A DNA stretch of 64,000 nt from contig OZ023182.1 of NCBI GenBank assembly GCA_963995505.1, positions 16,343,619-16,407,618 of the forward strand, given 5' to 3'. This DNA is from Hypericum androsaemum (taxonomy: Eukaryota > Streptophyta > Magnoliopsida > Malpighiales > Hypericaceae). A program made the position numbers and the translations under genes. Of the stretch, positions 11,525 to 24,200 are shown piece by piece (within the stretch, counting starts at the first letter, position 1; every line of letters begins with the position of its first letter). The notes beneath the pieces were generated by a model, which was not told where the DNA came from, did no database searches, and worked only from the letters and a program-made list of their open reading frames with translations.

Positions 11525-11914
11525 CAGGAATATAAATTTACGTGAAACTTATGACTGAGATTTAGAACTAACATTTTCTCAAAAAGTATCACTTATTGCT
11601 AGGAGTGAGCAAATTATCCGATATCCGAATTCTGAATCCGAGTCCGAAAAAAAATTTCAGACTCGGACTCGGATAATTTTCTATTCGGACTCGGATTCGG
11701 ATTATCCGAACCATTTAGTTCGGACTCGGACTCGGACTCGGATTCGGATATTAAAAATTTTAGCTCGGATATCCGAAATATCCGAACTAGTTTTGGGCTG
11801 GGCTTTGAAAATACCTCTGGGCTCTGGCCCTTTTACACTTATACAAATCTCTGAGTCCGAAAATAAATAAGGGGCAAATATATACGGTATACATGTCTCA
11901 CACAGCCACACTCC

Positions 11915-12884
11915 TGTTGGGTTTTGAATGCATTTTTTAATGCATTTGGCCCAAAGTGGAAAGGCCTAAAGTGGAGGCCCAAAAGGGAAATGAATGGGGC
12001 AATACCACATTGATTAGAGCAAGGAGGATTTCCTTGTTTATAAGGAATTCCCCTCCTTGCCTCTCAACTTGATTGGCTACCCAAAAGGCTGACCCACCGC
12101 TAGCTGCCTGCGAGGACGGTGCGAAGCACGAGCACGCGCACGCGCTCGCGCTCGTGCACGCGCACGCGCTCGCGCTCGTGCACGCGCACGTGCGTGTGCG
12201 CATGGCGCATTGGACGCAGGTCGCAATGGGCGCTTTGTGGCGCACTTGGCACGTGCGCATCGTCGCGAGGAGCCTTAAGTATTTTGCCCGAGCCCGGAGG
12301 CAGCTGCGCAGCTACATAAGCGACGAGGAGCTGCGAGCGCCTTCAGGTTGGCCGCCGAAGAGGCACGACGGGGTGGAAAGTCCAGGAGACTTCCAGAAGG
12401 CCGAAGGGCTGCGAGATCCGTCACCGAAGGGCTACGAGCGCAGCCTGGCGCGCCTGGAAGGATCCAGAAGCCACCGAAGGGCCACGAGCGCAGCCAGTCA
12501 GCCTGTTGGCCGAGCGGACGCGTCCCTTCGGGGTGGCTGCCTCCCTGCCTCCTCCAGCCTATAAATAGGCCTGCCCCCCTGCCAGAATTCTCATCCCAGC
12601 AGCACATGCACCTCCTAGCATTGTTGTCTTCTCCTCTCCCCCCGTTCTTCATCTAGAAAAGAGTTCCGAAAGTTCTGGGTATATAAGGGTTCGCCCGAAA
12701 GTTTCGAGATACGTGTGCAACAGTCTTGGAAATGCCCTAAACAGTCGTTGTATCTTGGGGACGATTGCCGAAGCCCGTACCGCACTGAAATATACGGGGC
12801 AATCTCGTCTTACGGAGAAAGTGTCCAACACTTGCCTCGACTGAAGTAGATCCTAATCAAGTACACCAACTCCGACGAACAACA
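11915..12884 (+). repeat. 5' LTR of the copia element (970 bp)
   Basis: It runs from TGTTGGG to CAACA. The U3 region contains a GC-rich minisatellite at about 12124-12205 built from GCACGCGCACGCGCTCGCGC-type units. A TATA box, CTATAAATAGG, lies at 12559-12569, and a second TATATAAG lies at about 12680. The 3' LTR has a different array, (CACGAG)n, at the same U3 position. Confidence 0.9.
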
Positions 12885-12901
12885 ATCGTAAGACGAGATT
12901 G
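12800..12901. promoter_or_regulatory. 15-nt complementarity between LTR and primer-binding site position
   Basis: CAATCTCGTCTTACG at 12800-12814 inside the LTR is perfectly complementary to CGTAAGACGAGATTG at 12887-12901, which starts 2 bases after the LTR end, where a primer-binding site belongs. The usual plant copia site TGGTATCAGAGC is absent. The geometry would let an LTR-derived RNA prime minus-strand synthesis, as Tf1 does, but this is inference. Confidence 0.6.
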
Positions 12902-12912
12902 TGTACTTGAAG

Positions 12913-14349
12913 ATGGCATCGACAAGCTCAGCACCAGTGCCAGCGGTCCCAGGAACTGTCCACGCCGAAAGGCCGGCCAAGTTCAACGGTACCGAATTCA
13001 AGAGGTGGCAACAGAAGATGTTGTTCTACCTGACGACGCTCAACCTGGTCCGATTCTTAAAGGAAGAGGCTCCGAAGGTGGCGAAAAATGAGGCAGATCA
13101 ACAGAAGATCAACGCCCTCGATGCATGGAGTCACAGCGACTTCCTATGCCGGAACTACGTCCTGAATGGACTAGACGACACGCTCTACAACGTCTACGCG
13201 GAAGCTAAGACCGCTAAAGAGCTGTGGAGTTCACTCGAGAAGAAGTACAAAACGGAGGATGCCGGGACGAAGAAATTTATCGTCGAACGATTCCTCGACT
13301 TCAAGATGGTGGACTCCAAGAAGGTCATCGACCAAGTGCAAGAGTTGCAGCTGATCCTTCACGAGATCCAAGCCGAAGGGATGCAACTCAGCGAGTCCTT
13401 CCAAGTAGCTGCGATGATCGAGAAGCTCCCCCCGCTGTGGAAGGACTTCAAGAGCTACCTCAAGCACAAGAAAAAGGACATGGGCCTAGAAGACCTGATA
13501 GTGAGACTAAGGATCGAGGAAGACAACCGAAAATCCGAAGTCAAGCAAGGCAAGGCCAACTCTGAGACCACCGTGCACCTCGCTGAGGGAAAAAGTGGCA
13601 AGAAGAGGAAGAAGTCCGAGGATAAGCAGAAGGAGCAAAAGCCCAAGAAGAAAAAGATCAAGGGCGACTGCTACAAGTGCGGGAAACCCGGACACATGGC
13701 TAAGGACTGTCGCCAGCCGAAGAAGGACGACCAAGGAAGGGCTAACCTGGCTGAAGACTTATCCCAGATGGATCTGTCAGCCGTGGTGTTTGAAGCCAAC
13801 CTGGTGGACAATCCGAGAGAGTGGTTCGTGGACACTGGAGCTACCCGCCACGTCTGCTCGAACAAGGAGATGTTCTCGAACTATATCCCGATCACCGGCC
13901 GAAAGTTGTTCATGGGAAACTCCGCAACGTCCAAGATCGTTGGTCTGGGAAAGGTGGTCCTGAAGCTGACCTCAGGAAAGGAGCTGACCCTCAAGGATGT
14001 GCTGCATGTCCCGGACATCCGCAAGAACTTAGTTTCTGGCTCACTGTTAAGCAAAGCCGGTCTTAAGCTTATATTTGAGGCTGATAAGTTTGTACTGACC
14101 AAAGCGGGTCAATTCATAGGAAAGGGTTATCTAGAGAGGGGGCTCTTTAAGATGAATGTAATAACTGTACATCGCACCTTTAACGGTGAAAATAAAGTTA
14201 ATGCTTCTTCTTACTTGACCGAGTGTTCTAATTTATGGCATGGTAGATTAGGACACGTAAATCTAAACTCGCTAAGAAAGTTAGTAAGTTTAAATTTATT
14301 ACCGAATCTAGAGTTCAACCCATCCGATAAATATGAAGTATGTGTGTAG
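12913..14349 (+). pseudogene. Copia gag and protease region
   Basis: The frame starts at the ATG at 12913, just after the leader. It encodes a gag core of the UBN2 type ([17 protein letters not shown]), a basic tract, a CCHC zinc knuckle ([14 protein letters not shown]), the aspartic protease active site ([13 protein letters not shown]) and the GAG-pre-integrase motif ([17 protein letters not shown]). It ends early at a TAG at 14347-14349 inside the zinc-binding end of the pre-integrase segment, with homologous protein continuing directly after it in the same frame. Gag forms the particle and protease matures the polyprotein. Confidence 0.9.
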
Positions 14350-14355
14350 GCTAAA

Positions 14356-14900
14356 ATGACCAAAGCACCTTTCCATTCAGTGGAAAGAAGTACTACGCCT
14401 TTAGAATTAATTCATACGGACACTTGCGATATGAAACACGTGCAAACTAAAGGCGGGAAGAAATACTTCATCACGTTTATCGATGATTGCACGAGATACT
14501 GTTACGTATATCTCCTAAAGGGCAAAGACGAAGCTCTTGATACTTTTAAGAGATATAAGAATGAGGTTGAAAATCAATTCAGCGTGAAAATCAAAATGAT
14601 CTGAAGTGATCAAGGAGGAGAATATGTAGCTCCGTTTGAGGAACTCTGTCAAGAACATGGCATTATTCATCAGACGACTGCTCCATACTCACCTCAATCG
14701 AATGGCGTAGCTGAACGCAAAAATCGAACTCTTAAGGAGATGATGAACGCTATGTTGATTAGCTCGGGCTTACCCCAGAACATGTGGGGGGAAGCTGTGC
14801 TCTCAGCTAACCACATTCTAAACAAATTGCCACACAAGAAAGGGATAAAACCCCATATGAACTATGGAAAGGAAGGAAGCCTTCCTACGGTTACCTTAAA
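14356..14900 (+). pseudogene. Copia integrase region, broken
   Basis: The integrase core can be followed from HTDTCD (first catalytic Asp) through SDQGGEY (second Asp) to SPQSNGVAERKNRTLKEMM (catalytic Glu). An in-frame TGA at 14602-14604 falls just before SDQGGEY. A single-base loss near 14846 then shifts the frame into an early stop. This copy therefore cannot make a full integrase. Confidence 0.88.
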
Positions 14901-16796
14901 GTGTGGGGGTGCCTAGCAAAGGTCGAAGTACCTAAGCCTAAGCAGGTGCGAATAGGACCCAAGACCATTGATTGCATCTTTATCGGATATGCGCAAAATA
15001 GTAGTGCTTATCGATTCTTGGTGCATAAATCTGAAAATCCTGAGATAAACACGGGAATGGTCATAGAATCAAGGAACGCAACGTTTTTTGAAGATAGCTT
15101 TCCTAATAAGGAAAGAAAGGAAGCAAGTCCGAAGAAAAGGGCTCACGAGACTATGCAAGGGTCAAATCAGAAAGATGATGAACCTAGACGTAGTAAACGG
15201 ACGAAGGTAACCAAATCATTCGGTCCGGACTATCTAACCTATACGTTAGAAGATGAACCCAGGACAATCCAAGAGGCATTGTCCAGTCCAGATGCTCCTC
15301 TCTGGAAGGAAGCTATCAATAGTGAGATAGAATTTATTATGCAAAACCACACGTGGGAAATCGTGGATCTCCCACCGGGCTGCAAACCTTTGGGATGCAG
15401 GTGGATCCTAAAAAGGAAATACAAAGATGATGGATCAATCGACAAGTACAAAGCTCGATTGGTAGCTAAGGGGTTCAAGCAGAAGGAGGGATATGATTTC
15501 TTTGACACGTATTCACCGGTCACAAGAATCACATCGATTAGAGTACTCATAGCTGTTGCAGCACTCTATAACCTCGAGATCCACCAAATGGATGTAAAAA
15601 TAGCTTTCCTAAATAGAGAACTGGAAGAGGAGATATACATGGAGCAACCTGAAGGGTCTGTGGCTCCCGGTCAAGAGCATAAAGTATGTCGACTAGTCAA
15701 GTCACTATACGGGCTAAAACAAGCGCCAAAACAGTGGCACGAGAAATTTGACAGAACAATGTTGTCAAATGGATTTAAGATCAATGAGTGCGATAAATGT
15801 GTTTACATTAAGGGCACACCTGAAGCTTACGTAATTGTATGTCTCTATGTAGATGACTTACTAATTATGGGAAGCAATAAAGAGGTTATTGTGAAAACTA
15901 AGAACGTGTTAAAGAACCACTTTGACATGAAAGATATGGGTTTGGCAGACGTCATACTAGGAATAAAAATTTCTAGGAAAGCTAACGAAATTATCTTGAC
16001 GCAATTCCACTACGTGAAAAGCGTGCTCAAGAAATTTGAAGCTTTTGACAAACCTCCGGTTAAGACTCCAGTAGATTTGAATCTACACTTAGCCAAGAAT
16101 CGAGGGGACCCAGTATCTCAACTGAAGTATGCACAAATTATCGGGAGCTTGATGTATTTAACAAACTGCACTCGTCCCGATATCGCGTACTCGGTTAGTA
16201 AACTTAGTAGATTCACAAGTAATCCAGGAAAGGATCACTGGCTAGCTCTAGAAAGGGTTTTACGGTATTTAAAACATACCATAAACCATGGCACACATTA
16301 TGCTAAATATCCAGCTGTATTAGAAGGATACAGTGACGCAAACTGGATATCAGACACTAAGGACTCCAAATCTACGAGTGGATACGTATTCACCATAGGA
16401 GAAGGAGCTGTGTCTTGGAAGTCCTCTAAACAAACGTGCATAGCTCAATCCACCATGGAGTCGGAGTTTATAGCACTAGACAAAGCTGGGGAAGAAGCTG
16501 AATGGCTCAGAATCTTCCTAGAGGATATTCCGTGCTGGAGTAAACCGGTGCCTCCCGTATTGATACATTGTGATAGCATGTCTGCAATCGGGAGAGCACA
16601 AAGTACATTGTACAACGAAAAGTCTCGACATATCCGTCGGAGACACAATACCGTTAGACAGTTGATCTCTAGTGGGGTGATCACCATTAATTATGTAAAG
16701 TCCAAGGACAACTTAGCTGATCCTCTTACGAAAGGAATCAATAGAGATCAAATGTACAACGCAGTAAGGGGAATGGGATTAAAATCCTCACACTAA
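14901..16796 (+). pseudogene. Copia reverse transcriptase and RNase H region
   Basis: The long open stretch encodes the copia RT fingers and palm ([38 protein letters not shown]), the catalytic [12 protein letters not shown] box, and RNase H with [24 protein letters not shown] and the C-terminal DPLTKGINR. It is intact in itself but is cut off from gag by the upstream frameshift and stops, so it is part of a dead polyprotein. The true integrase-RT boundary lies inside this frame. Confidence 0.9.
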
Positions 16797-17340
16797 AGAA
16801 CGTCCATAGCGGTAACTCAACCATGATGAGTGGAGATCCCACAAACTTGGTTCAATGAGAAAACTAAGTTATGGAGGGTTCAGTTTAATCACCTGGAACC
16901 TATCTCATTCTCAGAAGCTGCCCAGGTGTTAGCCTGCAGCAGTGTGGTAAGGTTAAGCATTACGGTTTTAATAATTCCTATACCTTGATTAAGGTGGAGT
17001 ATGGCAGGATACTCCTGATAGGAGATCACCTATGTAAGTATGAAGTGAGGCCGCTTCAAATGGGAAAAACACTTATGAATCCAAGATACGGTCCATGGCC
17101 GAAACGGACACAACGTGAGAACCTAAATATACTAGGATTATTATTGTGTAAATGTTATTGTCTTGGTTTACACCAAAAGCTGACGGTTCAAGACATCACG
17201 TTCATCGAGCAGCGAGTAAATCTGATAACATATTACTAGAGAAGGTTCAAACCCGCAAGCTACCTGTCTCGATGCAATAATAACACGTCAGAACTTTCGA
17301 TTAGAGTCTGCATGCATTAATCATCATTCATGTGGGGGAT
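16797..17340 (+). other. Copia 3' non-coding region with polypurine tract
   Basis: No coding signal. The purine-rich TGTGGGGGAT at 17331-17340 abuts the 3' LTR and is the expected plus-strand primer. Confidence 0.75.
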
Positions 17341-17543
17341 TGTTGGGTTTTGAATGCATTTTTTAATGCATTTGGCCCAAAGTGGAGGCCCAAAGTGGAA
17401 ATGAATGGGGCAATACCACATTGATTAGAGCAAGGAGGATTTCCTTGTTTATAAGGAATTCCCCTCCTTGCCTCTCAACTTGATTGGCTACCCAAAAGGC
17501 TGACCCACCGCTAGCTGCCTGCGAGGACGGTGCGAAGCACCGT

Positions 17544-17638
<95 letters not shown>
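17341..17638 (+). repeat. 3' LTR of the copia element, first part
   Basis: It matches 11915 onward, with one deletion near 17380 relative to the 5' LTR. It is interrupted after 17638 by the Athila insertion and continues at 27978. Confidence 0.93.
17546..17638 (+). repeat. (CACGAG)n hexanucleotide array, about 15 units
   Basis: A perfect hexamer array sits in the U3 region of the copia 3' LTR. The Athila element inserted inside it, duplicating ACGAG. A few degenerate units remain on the far side at 27978-28000. The 5' LTR has a different, longer-unit array at this spot. Confidence 0.92.
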
Positions 17639-19296
17639 TGACGTACGCAAAATTGACAAGCAATTTTAACGCACAAACAAATAGTATAGTGTATAAGTAA
17701 GGTTCTTGAACTGAGAGAGATAGAACATGAAAATTAAAACAATCAATCGTATGTAGCCAAATTGAAATAAGTTCGTAAAGTAAAGAATGATATGAGGTTG
17801 CAAGACAATAAGTAAACTAAGAAATGTAAATAGACGGTTTGTACTTTAATAAAATAAAGAGAGCACGATGCTTTTATGGACTACCTATCTATGTCAAGAT
17901 CATGGTTATTTATGAAGTTCTAACTAGTACCCGGAGTGTTCTAATGCATCCTCCTAACGCTTTCGCTCATTAGGCCGATAAAACTAAGCTAGAATAGTTC
18001 ACGAATACCAACTAACGCTTTCGCTCATTAATTAGATCGTGAACTAAGCTAAACTCAATTATAAAGTTAACTCCTCGTGGGTTATCCCTTAGTATCAAGA
18101 TGTCTCATTAATACCTAAGAATATGTCAATTGATCCTTCCGTTGAATTTAATGCCTTTCGGTCCACTATCATCAACTAACATCATAATCTAAGTGATCAA
18201 GTTAGATTAAGCATTACGATCATCAATTGACAACTACTACGAAAGTTGATCAAACCATAACCCAACATAGATAAGTAATCACATAATTAAAGCATCGTAC
18301 TCACAAGAAAAACTACTCACAAGTCATGTTCATACAAGAAGAAAACTTATACAAGAAAATGATAGAAAGTAACATTAAAGAGAGAGATAGAGAAAACTCA
18401 AGATGTGGTCAAGAGCTTCCTCAAGCATCCTTCTTCAAGCTCCCTTCTAGCATTCCTCCAATGGTGCTCCTCCTTGGTATTCCTCACAACTCTCAATCTC
18501 ACAACTATATTCTTCAAAAACTAGATATCTCTTTGAGAGCAATTCCCTCCTCTATTTATAGTGAATGAGATGAGAGCTTTTTCTCCACTCATCCATCAAA
18601 AGAGAAGGTGGATGGATGAATATTCTCTCTTTTGAGTTGGAAAGCCTTTCTTTTGATGGTGGAAAGCACTTTGGAGGTGGAAAGCTCCACTTTGGAGGTG
18701 GAAAGCTCTTCTTTCCAACAAGGAGCACCAAGGAGAATTATTTATACAAGGCACTCAAGTTCCCAGCCATGTGAAAGAAAGAAAGGCAATCATGGTCCAT
18801 AATGGTCCTTGAATTTTCGGCCAAATTTGTACAGATTGCTGGCAGAATTAACGCTCGACTTTGGACGTGATTTTTATCCCTTTTGGGCTTCGAATTTGAA
18901 GAAGCCCATCAGAGACAAATGTGTAGCCCAGGATGTCTTCTTTCCGGAGCAACTGAGTTTGCCTTCATCGGTCTTCGGATGAGAAAGTTATCTACATTTA
19001 AGTTACAGGAGGTCAAACTCGCCCACATCTTCGAGTGCCCGATCAAGCGTCAATCTTTTAGGCTACTCCGATAGACTTCAACACGAACCAATGGTGCACC
19101 AACATCCTCCCTCTCATCTCACAAGGGCTTCTAGCAATAAACATGAAAGAAACACAATAAAAATTAAGAGGTTACACGAAAACTAACATAATACGAAATA
19201 AGAGATATTAACATCAAATAACACGTAAACCTACTAGAAATGATAGGAATTCAATGCTAAAACATACGCAAACAATGAATGTTTTCACACTCATCA
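17639..19296 (-). repeat. 3' LTR of the Athila element (1658 bp)
   Basis: TG...CA ends. It is the counterpart of 26321-27977. Compared with that LTR it has CCCATCAG (there CCCATTAG), TTTGCCTTCATC (there one C fewer) and GATAGACTTC (there GATAGAATTC). Confidence 0.95.
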
Positions 19297-20786
19297 CACC
19301 CCCATACTTGAATCATTGCTTGTCCTCAAGCAAACTCAACCATGGAATACTAAACAACATCACAAGAGAAATCAAAACGCAATAAGGGAAAGACTTGGCA
19401 TGATTAATTCAAAATTTAACTCCCCTCAAAATCTCAAACTCACATCAACAGATCACCCTATAACCTAGCTAGTTCATTAACCAAAACACAAAAAGTAAGA
19501 ACCGGTAGACACCTCACCTCTAGATTATTTAACCAAGTATTAACACTATGTAAAATACACTAGAAGGTTGACCACTCAGCGGTTCGGAAATTTTTCGCTC
19601 GCAATTTGTAAGTGGTTAACTTCCTATCTCTCACGTACATGGCCGATTTTTTTCAAAGTATCCGACGTCCTACTCAACAATGTCTCAAAGTCGTGAGATT
19701 GCTTATGATCAGGGGGACTTTCATTCGGGTTGTAATGGGGCTGAGGTACAGGTGAGATAAAATATCTGGATAGTAGTTAAACCACCCAATCCGAGGACAT
19801 TGTACAAATGCAAACTAGTCACTCGTCTATTCTAAACATCCTCACCATAAATAATTCAAGCACACTCCCCAATTCACCCATTTCCTAAGACCGTGTAGAT
19901 CGAGTCATGCCATCTTATTCATGCCTTATTCCATTTTTTTACTTCTCTTTTTCACCACTTTTCATTTCTTTTCTTCTTCTTCTTTTCTTTTTTTTCATTT
20001 TTTTTTTCACAAACTTGACATTTACTAGGCAACAACTCGATTTTTTTTTGCTCTCAATTATCCAAATCACAAACAGATTAAGCCCATATCAACACCAAGT
20101 TTTCAACTAATCCCAATACATATTATCCCCAACCTATGCGTCCACGGATCAAATGACCAAAAGTCGGGAGGATAGTAGGTATAAGGCTTAAAGTTGGCTT
20201 ACATATAATATGATCAAAGAATGGCTAGGCTCAATGGGTTAAAGCAATGGATTCAAGGGATTTTCATCTTTACAGCTCTGGGCTTAATGTCAAAGAAATT
20301 TGCCCCCGTCATCCCACTAACGCACACACGACAAAGACTATGTCAAGTACTAGTCGGATACCTCAATCAACCGAACTCAAGTAGGCACCTCATGAATAAA
20401 TGAAGACGGTTGTCTCCTCCTTCGGCTCAAAGTTCCTCACAAGGTCACTCGTCAACCCTCTAGTCAAATCTACATAGTGAGACCACAAGTCTAAACAACC
20501 GAGGGTGAAGTTTTTACAAGTTTCTAATCTTAGTGCTCGAGTTCAATCCCTAACTAGGTATGTGGCAATCTTCTAACATAAGTTTAATAATTTTGAGGGG
20601 GGTCAAATTTTGAAAAAATTATGCTATACTCATCAAATCATTTCTATGTGGAACCTCTCACCCCCACACTTAAATGACACATTGTCCTCAATGTGGGGGC
20701 AACACACAAAACGAAACATCACATTAAATAACACAAATGAAAATAAAAATAAAGTAAAACAAAGAGAAGTGGACTACTCCCTGAGG
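19297..20786 (-). other. Athila 3' non-coding region and polypurine tract
   Basis: Between the end of integrase and the 3' LTR there is about 1.5 kb without protein signal, including a pyrimidine-rich block at 19920-20010. Athila elements often carry an env-like gene here; I see no convincing remnant. The complement of CACCCCCATA at 19297-19306 is the polypurine tract. Confidence 0.75.
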
Positions 20787-21107
20787 CTAAGGTGCGGATG
20801 GAGGGAGCAAAGTTTGTACTTCTCGAGCGCGCTCCATCTTGCTCCCTAGGTATAGCTTGCACCGCTGGCCATTGACTTTGAATGTTTGGCCCTCCAGATT
20901 CTTCACTTCAATGGCTCCATGAGGGCCGGCATTGACAATCTCGAATGGCCCGCTCCATCTTGATTTTAATTTTCCGGGGAACAGCTTCAAGCGCGAATTA
21001 TAGAGGAGTACTTGTTGACCAACTCGAAAGTCCTTGGCTCCAATATGAGCGTCATGCCTCTTTTTGGTGGTGTCTTTGTAGAGCCGTGCACTTTCAAAGG
21101 CACTTGA
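20787..21107 (-). pseudogene. Athila integrase C-terminal part, after the second stop
   Basis: It is in the same frame as pol and follows the TGA at 21108-21110. It encodes the integrase tail with VGQQVLLYNSRLKLFPGKL and SRWSGPFEIV, followed by FKVNGQRCKLYLG, typical of Athila/Tat integrase ends. It is separated from the rest only by that stop codon. Confidence 0.85.
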
Positions 21108-24100
21108 TCAGAGTTCCTCGAGTTCTTGGAGTTGCAGCACCCGACGTTCTCCCGCAAGCTTGTAGTCATAGTTCAATGTCTTGATTGCCCAAAATGCTCG
21201 GTGTTCAAGCTCCACTGGGAGGTGACACGCCTTGCCGTAGACCAGGCGATATGGCGTTGTGCCTATAGGGGTTTTGAAAGCAGTGCGGTAAGCCCATAAG
21301 GCATCATCAAGCTTACCCAACCAATCTTTCCGTGCTGAGCTCACTGTCTTTTCTAGAATTTTCTTCAGCTCCCTATTAGATACTTCAACTTGACCACTGG
21401 TTTGAGGATGATAAGGTGTGGCAACCTTATGAGTGACTCCATAGCGCCGGAGAAGCGTGGCAAAAGGTTGGTTGCAGAAGTGTGAACCGCCATCACTGAT
21501 GATTGCACGAGGAACACCGAATCGGGCGAAGAGCTGCTTGAGGAATCGTAAGACCACCTTGGCATCGTTTGTTGGAGTAGCCCATGCCTCTACCCATTTG
21601 GAGACGTAGTCGACTCCGACAATGATGTACTTGTTACTTTTAGAGGGAGGGAAAGGACCCATGAAGTCGATCCCCCACACATCAAACAGCTCAACCTCTA
21701 GAATACCAGACTGGGGCATTTCATCTCGTCGAGAAATATTACCTGTTGGTTGACAACGATCACAATGCTCAGTGAATGCTCTTGCATCTTTGAAAATTGT
21801 AGGCCAATAGAACCCACACTCAAGAACTCGTGAAGCTGTTCTTGATGCTCCGAAGTGTCCAGCGTAAACTGATCCATGACACTCTTGGAGAATAGATGGT
21901 ATTTCCTCGTCTGGAATACATCGTCGTAGAAGGCCATCCACACATCTCCTGAATAGATATGGCTCATCCCTCGCATAGAAACGCACATCACTGAGGAACT
22001 TCTTTCTCTGAGGGTAGCTCAAGTCTTCGGGCATGACTTCACTCACCAAATAGTTGGCAAAATCTGCGTACCAAGGAGGCGCCACTGCTTGGACATAGAA
22101 CAAAGCTTCATCTGGGAAGTATTCGAGAATCCTTCCTTCCTTTTCCATTCCATCGTTGTACTCCAAGCGGGACAAGTGATCTGCGACCACGTTCTCCGTG
22201 CCCTTCTTATCCTTAATCACTAGATCAAATTCCTGCAAAAGTAAAATCCAACGGATAAGTCGGGGTTTTGCATCTTGTTTAGCAAAGAGGTACCTCAAGG
22301 CTGCGTGGTCGGTGTAGATGATGACTTTAGAGCCTAACAAGTAAGGCCTGAATTTGTCGCAAGCATACACCACCGCAAGTAGCTCTTTTTCCGTGGTGGT
22401 GTAGTTAAGTTGTGCTCCAGCGAGAACACGACTTGCATAATAGATGACATGCAGCCGCCCTTCCTTTCGTTGTCCGAGGACACAACCCAAGACATCATTG
22501 CTTGCATCACACATAAGCTCAAATGGGAGGTCCCACGATGGTGAAGTGATAATTGGAGCGGTGACCAATGCTTCTTGGAGTGTCCTGAAAGCACTTAGAC
22601 AAGAATCATCAAACTCAAAGGTGACATCCTTATTCAAGAGGTTAGTCAAGGGTTTTGCAATAGAAGAGAATTTCTTTATAAAGCGTCGATAAAACCCTGC
22701 ATGTCCTAGGAATGCGCGGATGCCCTTTACCGTCGTCGGTGGTTGCATTTTTTCGATCGCCTCGGTCTTGGCACGATCAACTTCAATTCCAGCCTTTGAG
22801 ATCTTGTGACCCAATACTATGCCTTCTTCCACCATAAAATGACATTTCTCCCAATTAAGCACGAGCTTCTTCTCTTCGCATCTCTTGAGTACTCTATCCA
22901 AGTTGTGGAGGCAACATTCAAATGAATCTCCAAAGACAGAGAAATCATCCATGAAAACCTCCATGATGTCTTCATTCATCCCCCAAAAGATTGCCATCAT
23001 GCACCGTTGAAAAGTGGCAGGAGCATTGCACAGACCAAAAGGCATTCTCCTGTATGCAAAAGTGCCAAAAGGACAAGTGAAAGTAGTCTTATCTTGGTCT
23101 CCAGGATAGATGAGTACCTGATTATACCCGCAATAACCATCTAGGAAGCAGTAGTAGGCATGTCCAGCAATACGCTCCAACATTTGATCAATAAAGGGAA
23201 GAGGAAAGTGATCCTTCCGAGTAGCGGCATTGAGTTTTCTGTAGTCGATGCATACACGCCACCCAGTAACTACTCTTGTTGAGATGAGTTCCCCTTCCTC
23301 ATTAGTTTGCACCGTCATACCTCCTTTCTTGGGCACACATTGGACAGGGCTCACCCATTCGCTATCTGAAATAAGAAAAATAATTCCAGCATCGAGAAGT
23401 TTGATTACCTCTTTTTTCACAACCTCTCTCATGTTTGGATTTAGTCTTCGTTGACGATCGGCCCTGGGCTTTGACCCTTCCTCTATGTTGATGCGGTGCA
23501 TCACAATGTCAGAGCTAATTCCATGGATATCAGAAATTTGCCATCCCATGGCCTTGATTCTTTTGTTCACCAGTGTAAGAACTTGCTCTTCTTGCTCCGG
23601 AGTAAGCTTGTTGGAGATAATTATTGGCAGCCTTCCTCCTTCTCTTAAGAAAGCATATCGCAAGTGAGGAGGTAACTCTTTCAGCTCCACAGCGGGGGCT
23701 TTAACAGTGGATGGTAGCGTAGGAGCCCCCTTGTAAAATGCTAGCTCCAATTTTTCCTCCTCTTTGTCTACTTCTTCATTTTCTTCGGCCTCTTCAACTT
23801 CGTGCACTTGTTCAAGGGTTTCTGCCTCTTCTTCCTCTGTCAAAGACCAGCTCCACTGTTCTTCAGAATAAAGCATTTCATCGGGCATCGTATCGATGCG
23901 CAGGCAATCTTCATCATCGCGGTGGTGCTGCATTGCTTTGGCCATTTGGTACTCTATTGTTTCTTCCCCAACACGTAGAGTTAGCTTCCCTCCATTGACA
24001 TCGATTAAGGCACGGCTGGTGTTGAGGAATGGCCTTCCTAGGAGAAGAGGACAATTCTTGTCTGGGTCAAAGTCCAAGACTACAAAATCTGCTGGAACAT

Positions 24101-24182
24101 AGAATTGCTCGAATTTGACTAGCACATCCTCCGCAATTCCATGTGGTCTCTTGACAGTCTGGTCTGCCAGCTGAAGACGCAT
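21108..24182 (-). pseudogene. Athila pol: protease end, RT, RNase H, integrase
   Basis: This 1024-codon open stretch covers the end of the protease ([17 protein letters not shown]), RT ([20 protein letters not shown], then the catalytic [10 protein letters not shown]), RNase H ([29 protein letters not shown]), the integrase HHCC zinc finger ([10 protein letters not shown]...CDRC) and the D,D,E core ([30 protein letters not shown]). It is cut upstream by a TGA at 24201-24203 in the protease and ends at a TGA at 21108-21110. Both stops interrupt clear homology in the same frame. Confidence 0.92.
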
Positions 24183-24200
24183 CTCTGTTGGCTTAAGGTC

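Noticed and set aside
17363..17676. Long open frames coding for repeated dipeptides on both strands
   Set aside because: They are translations of the (CACGAG)n array in the copia LTR; no start context or family.
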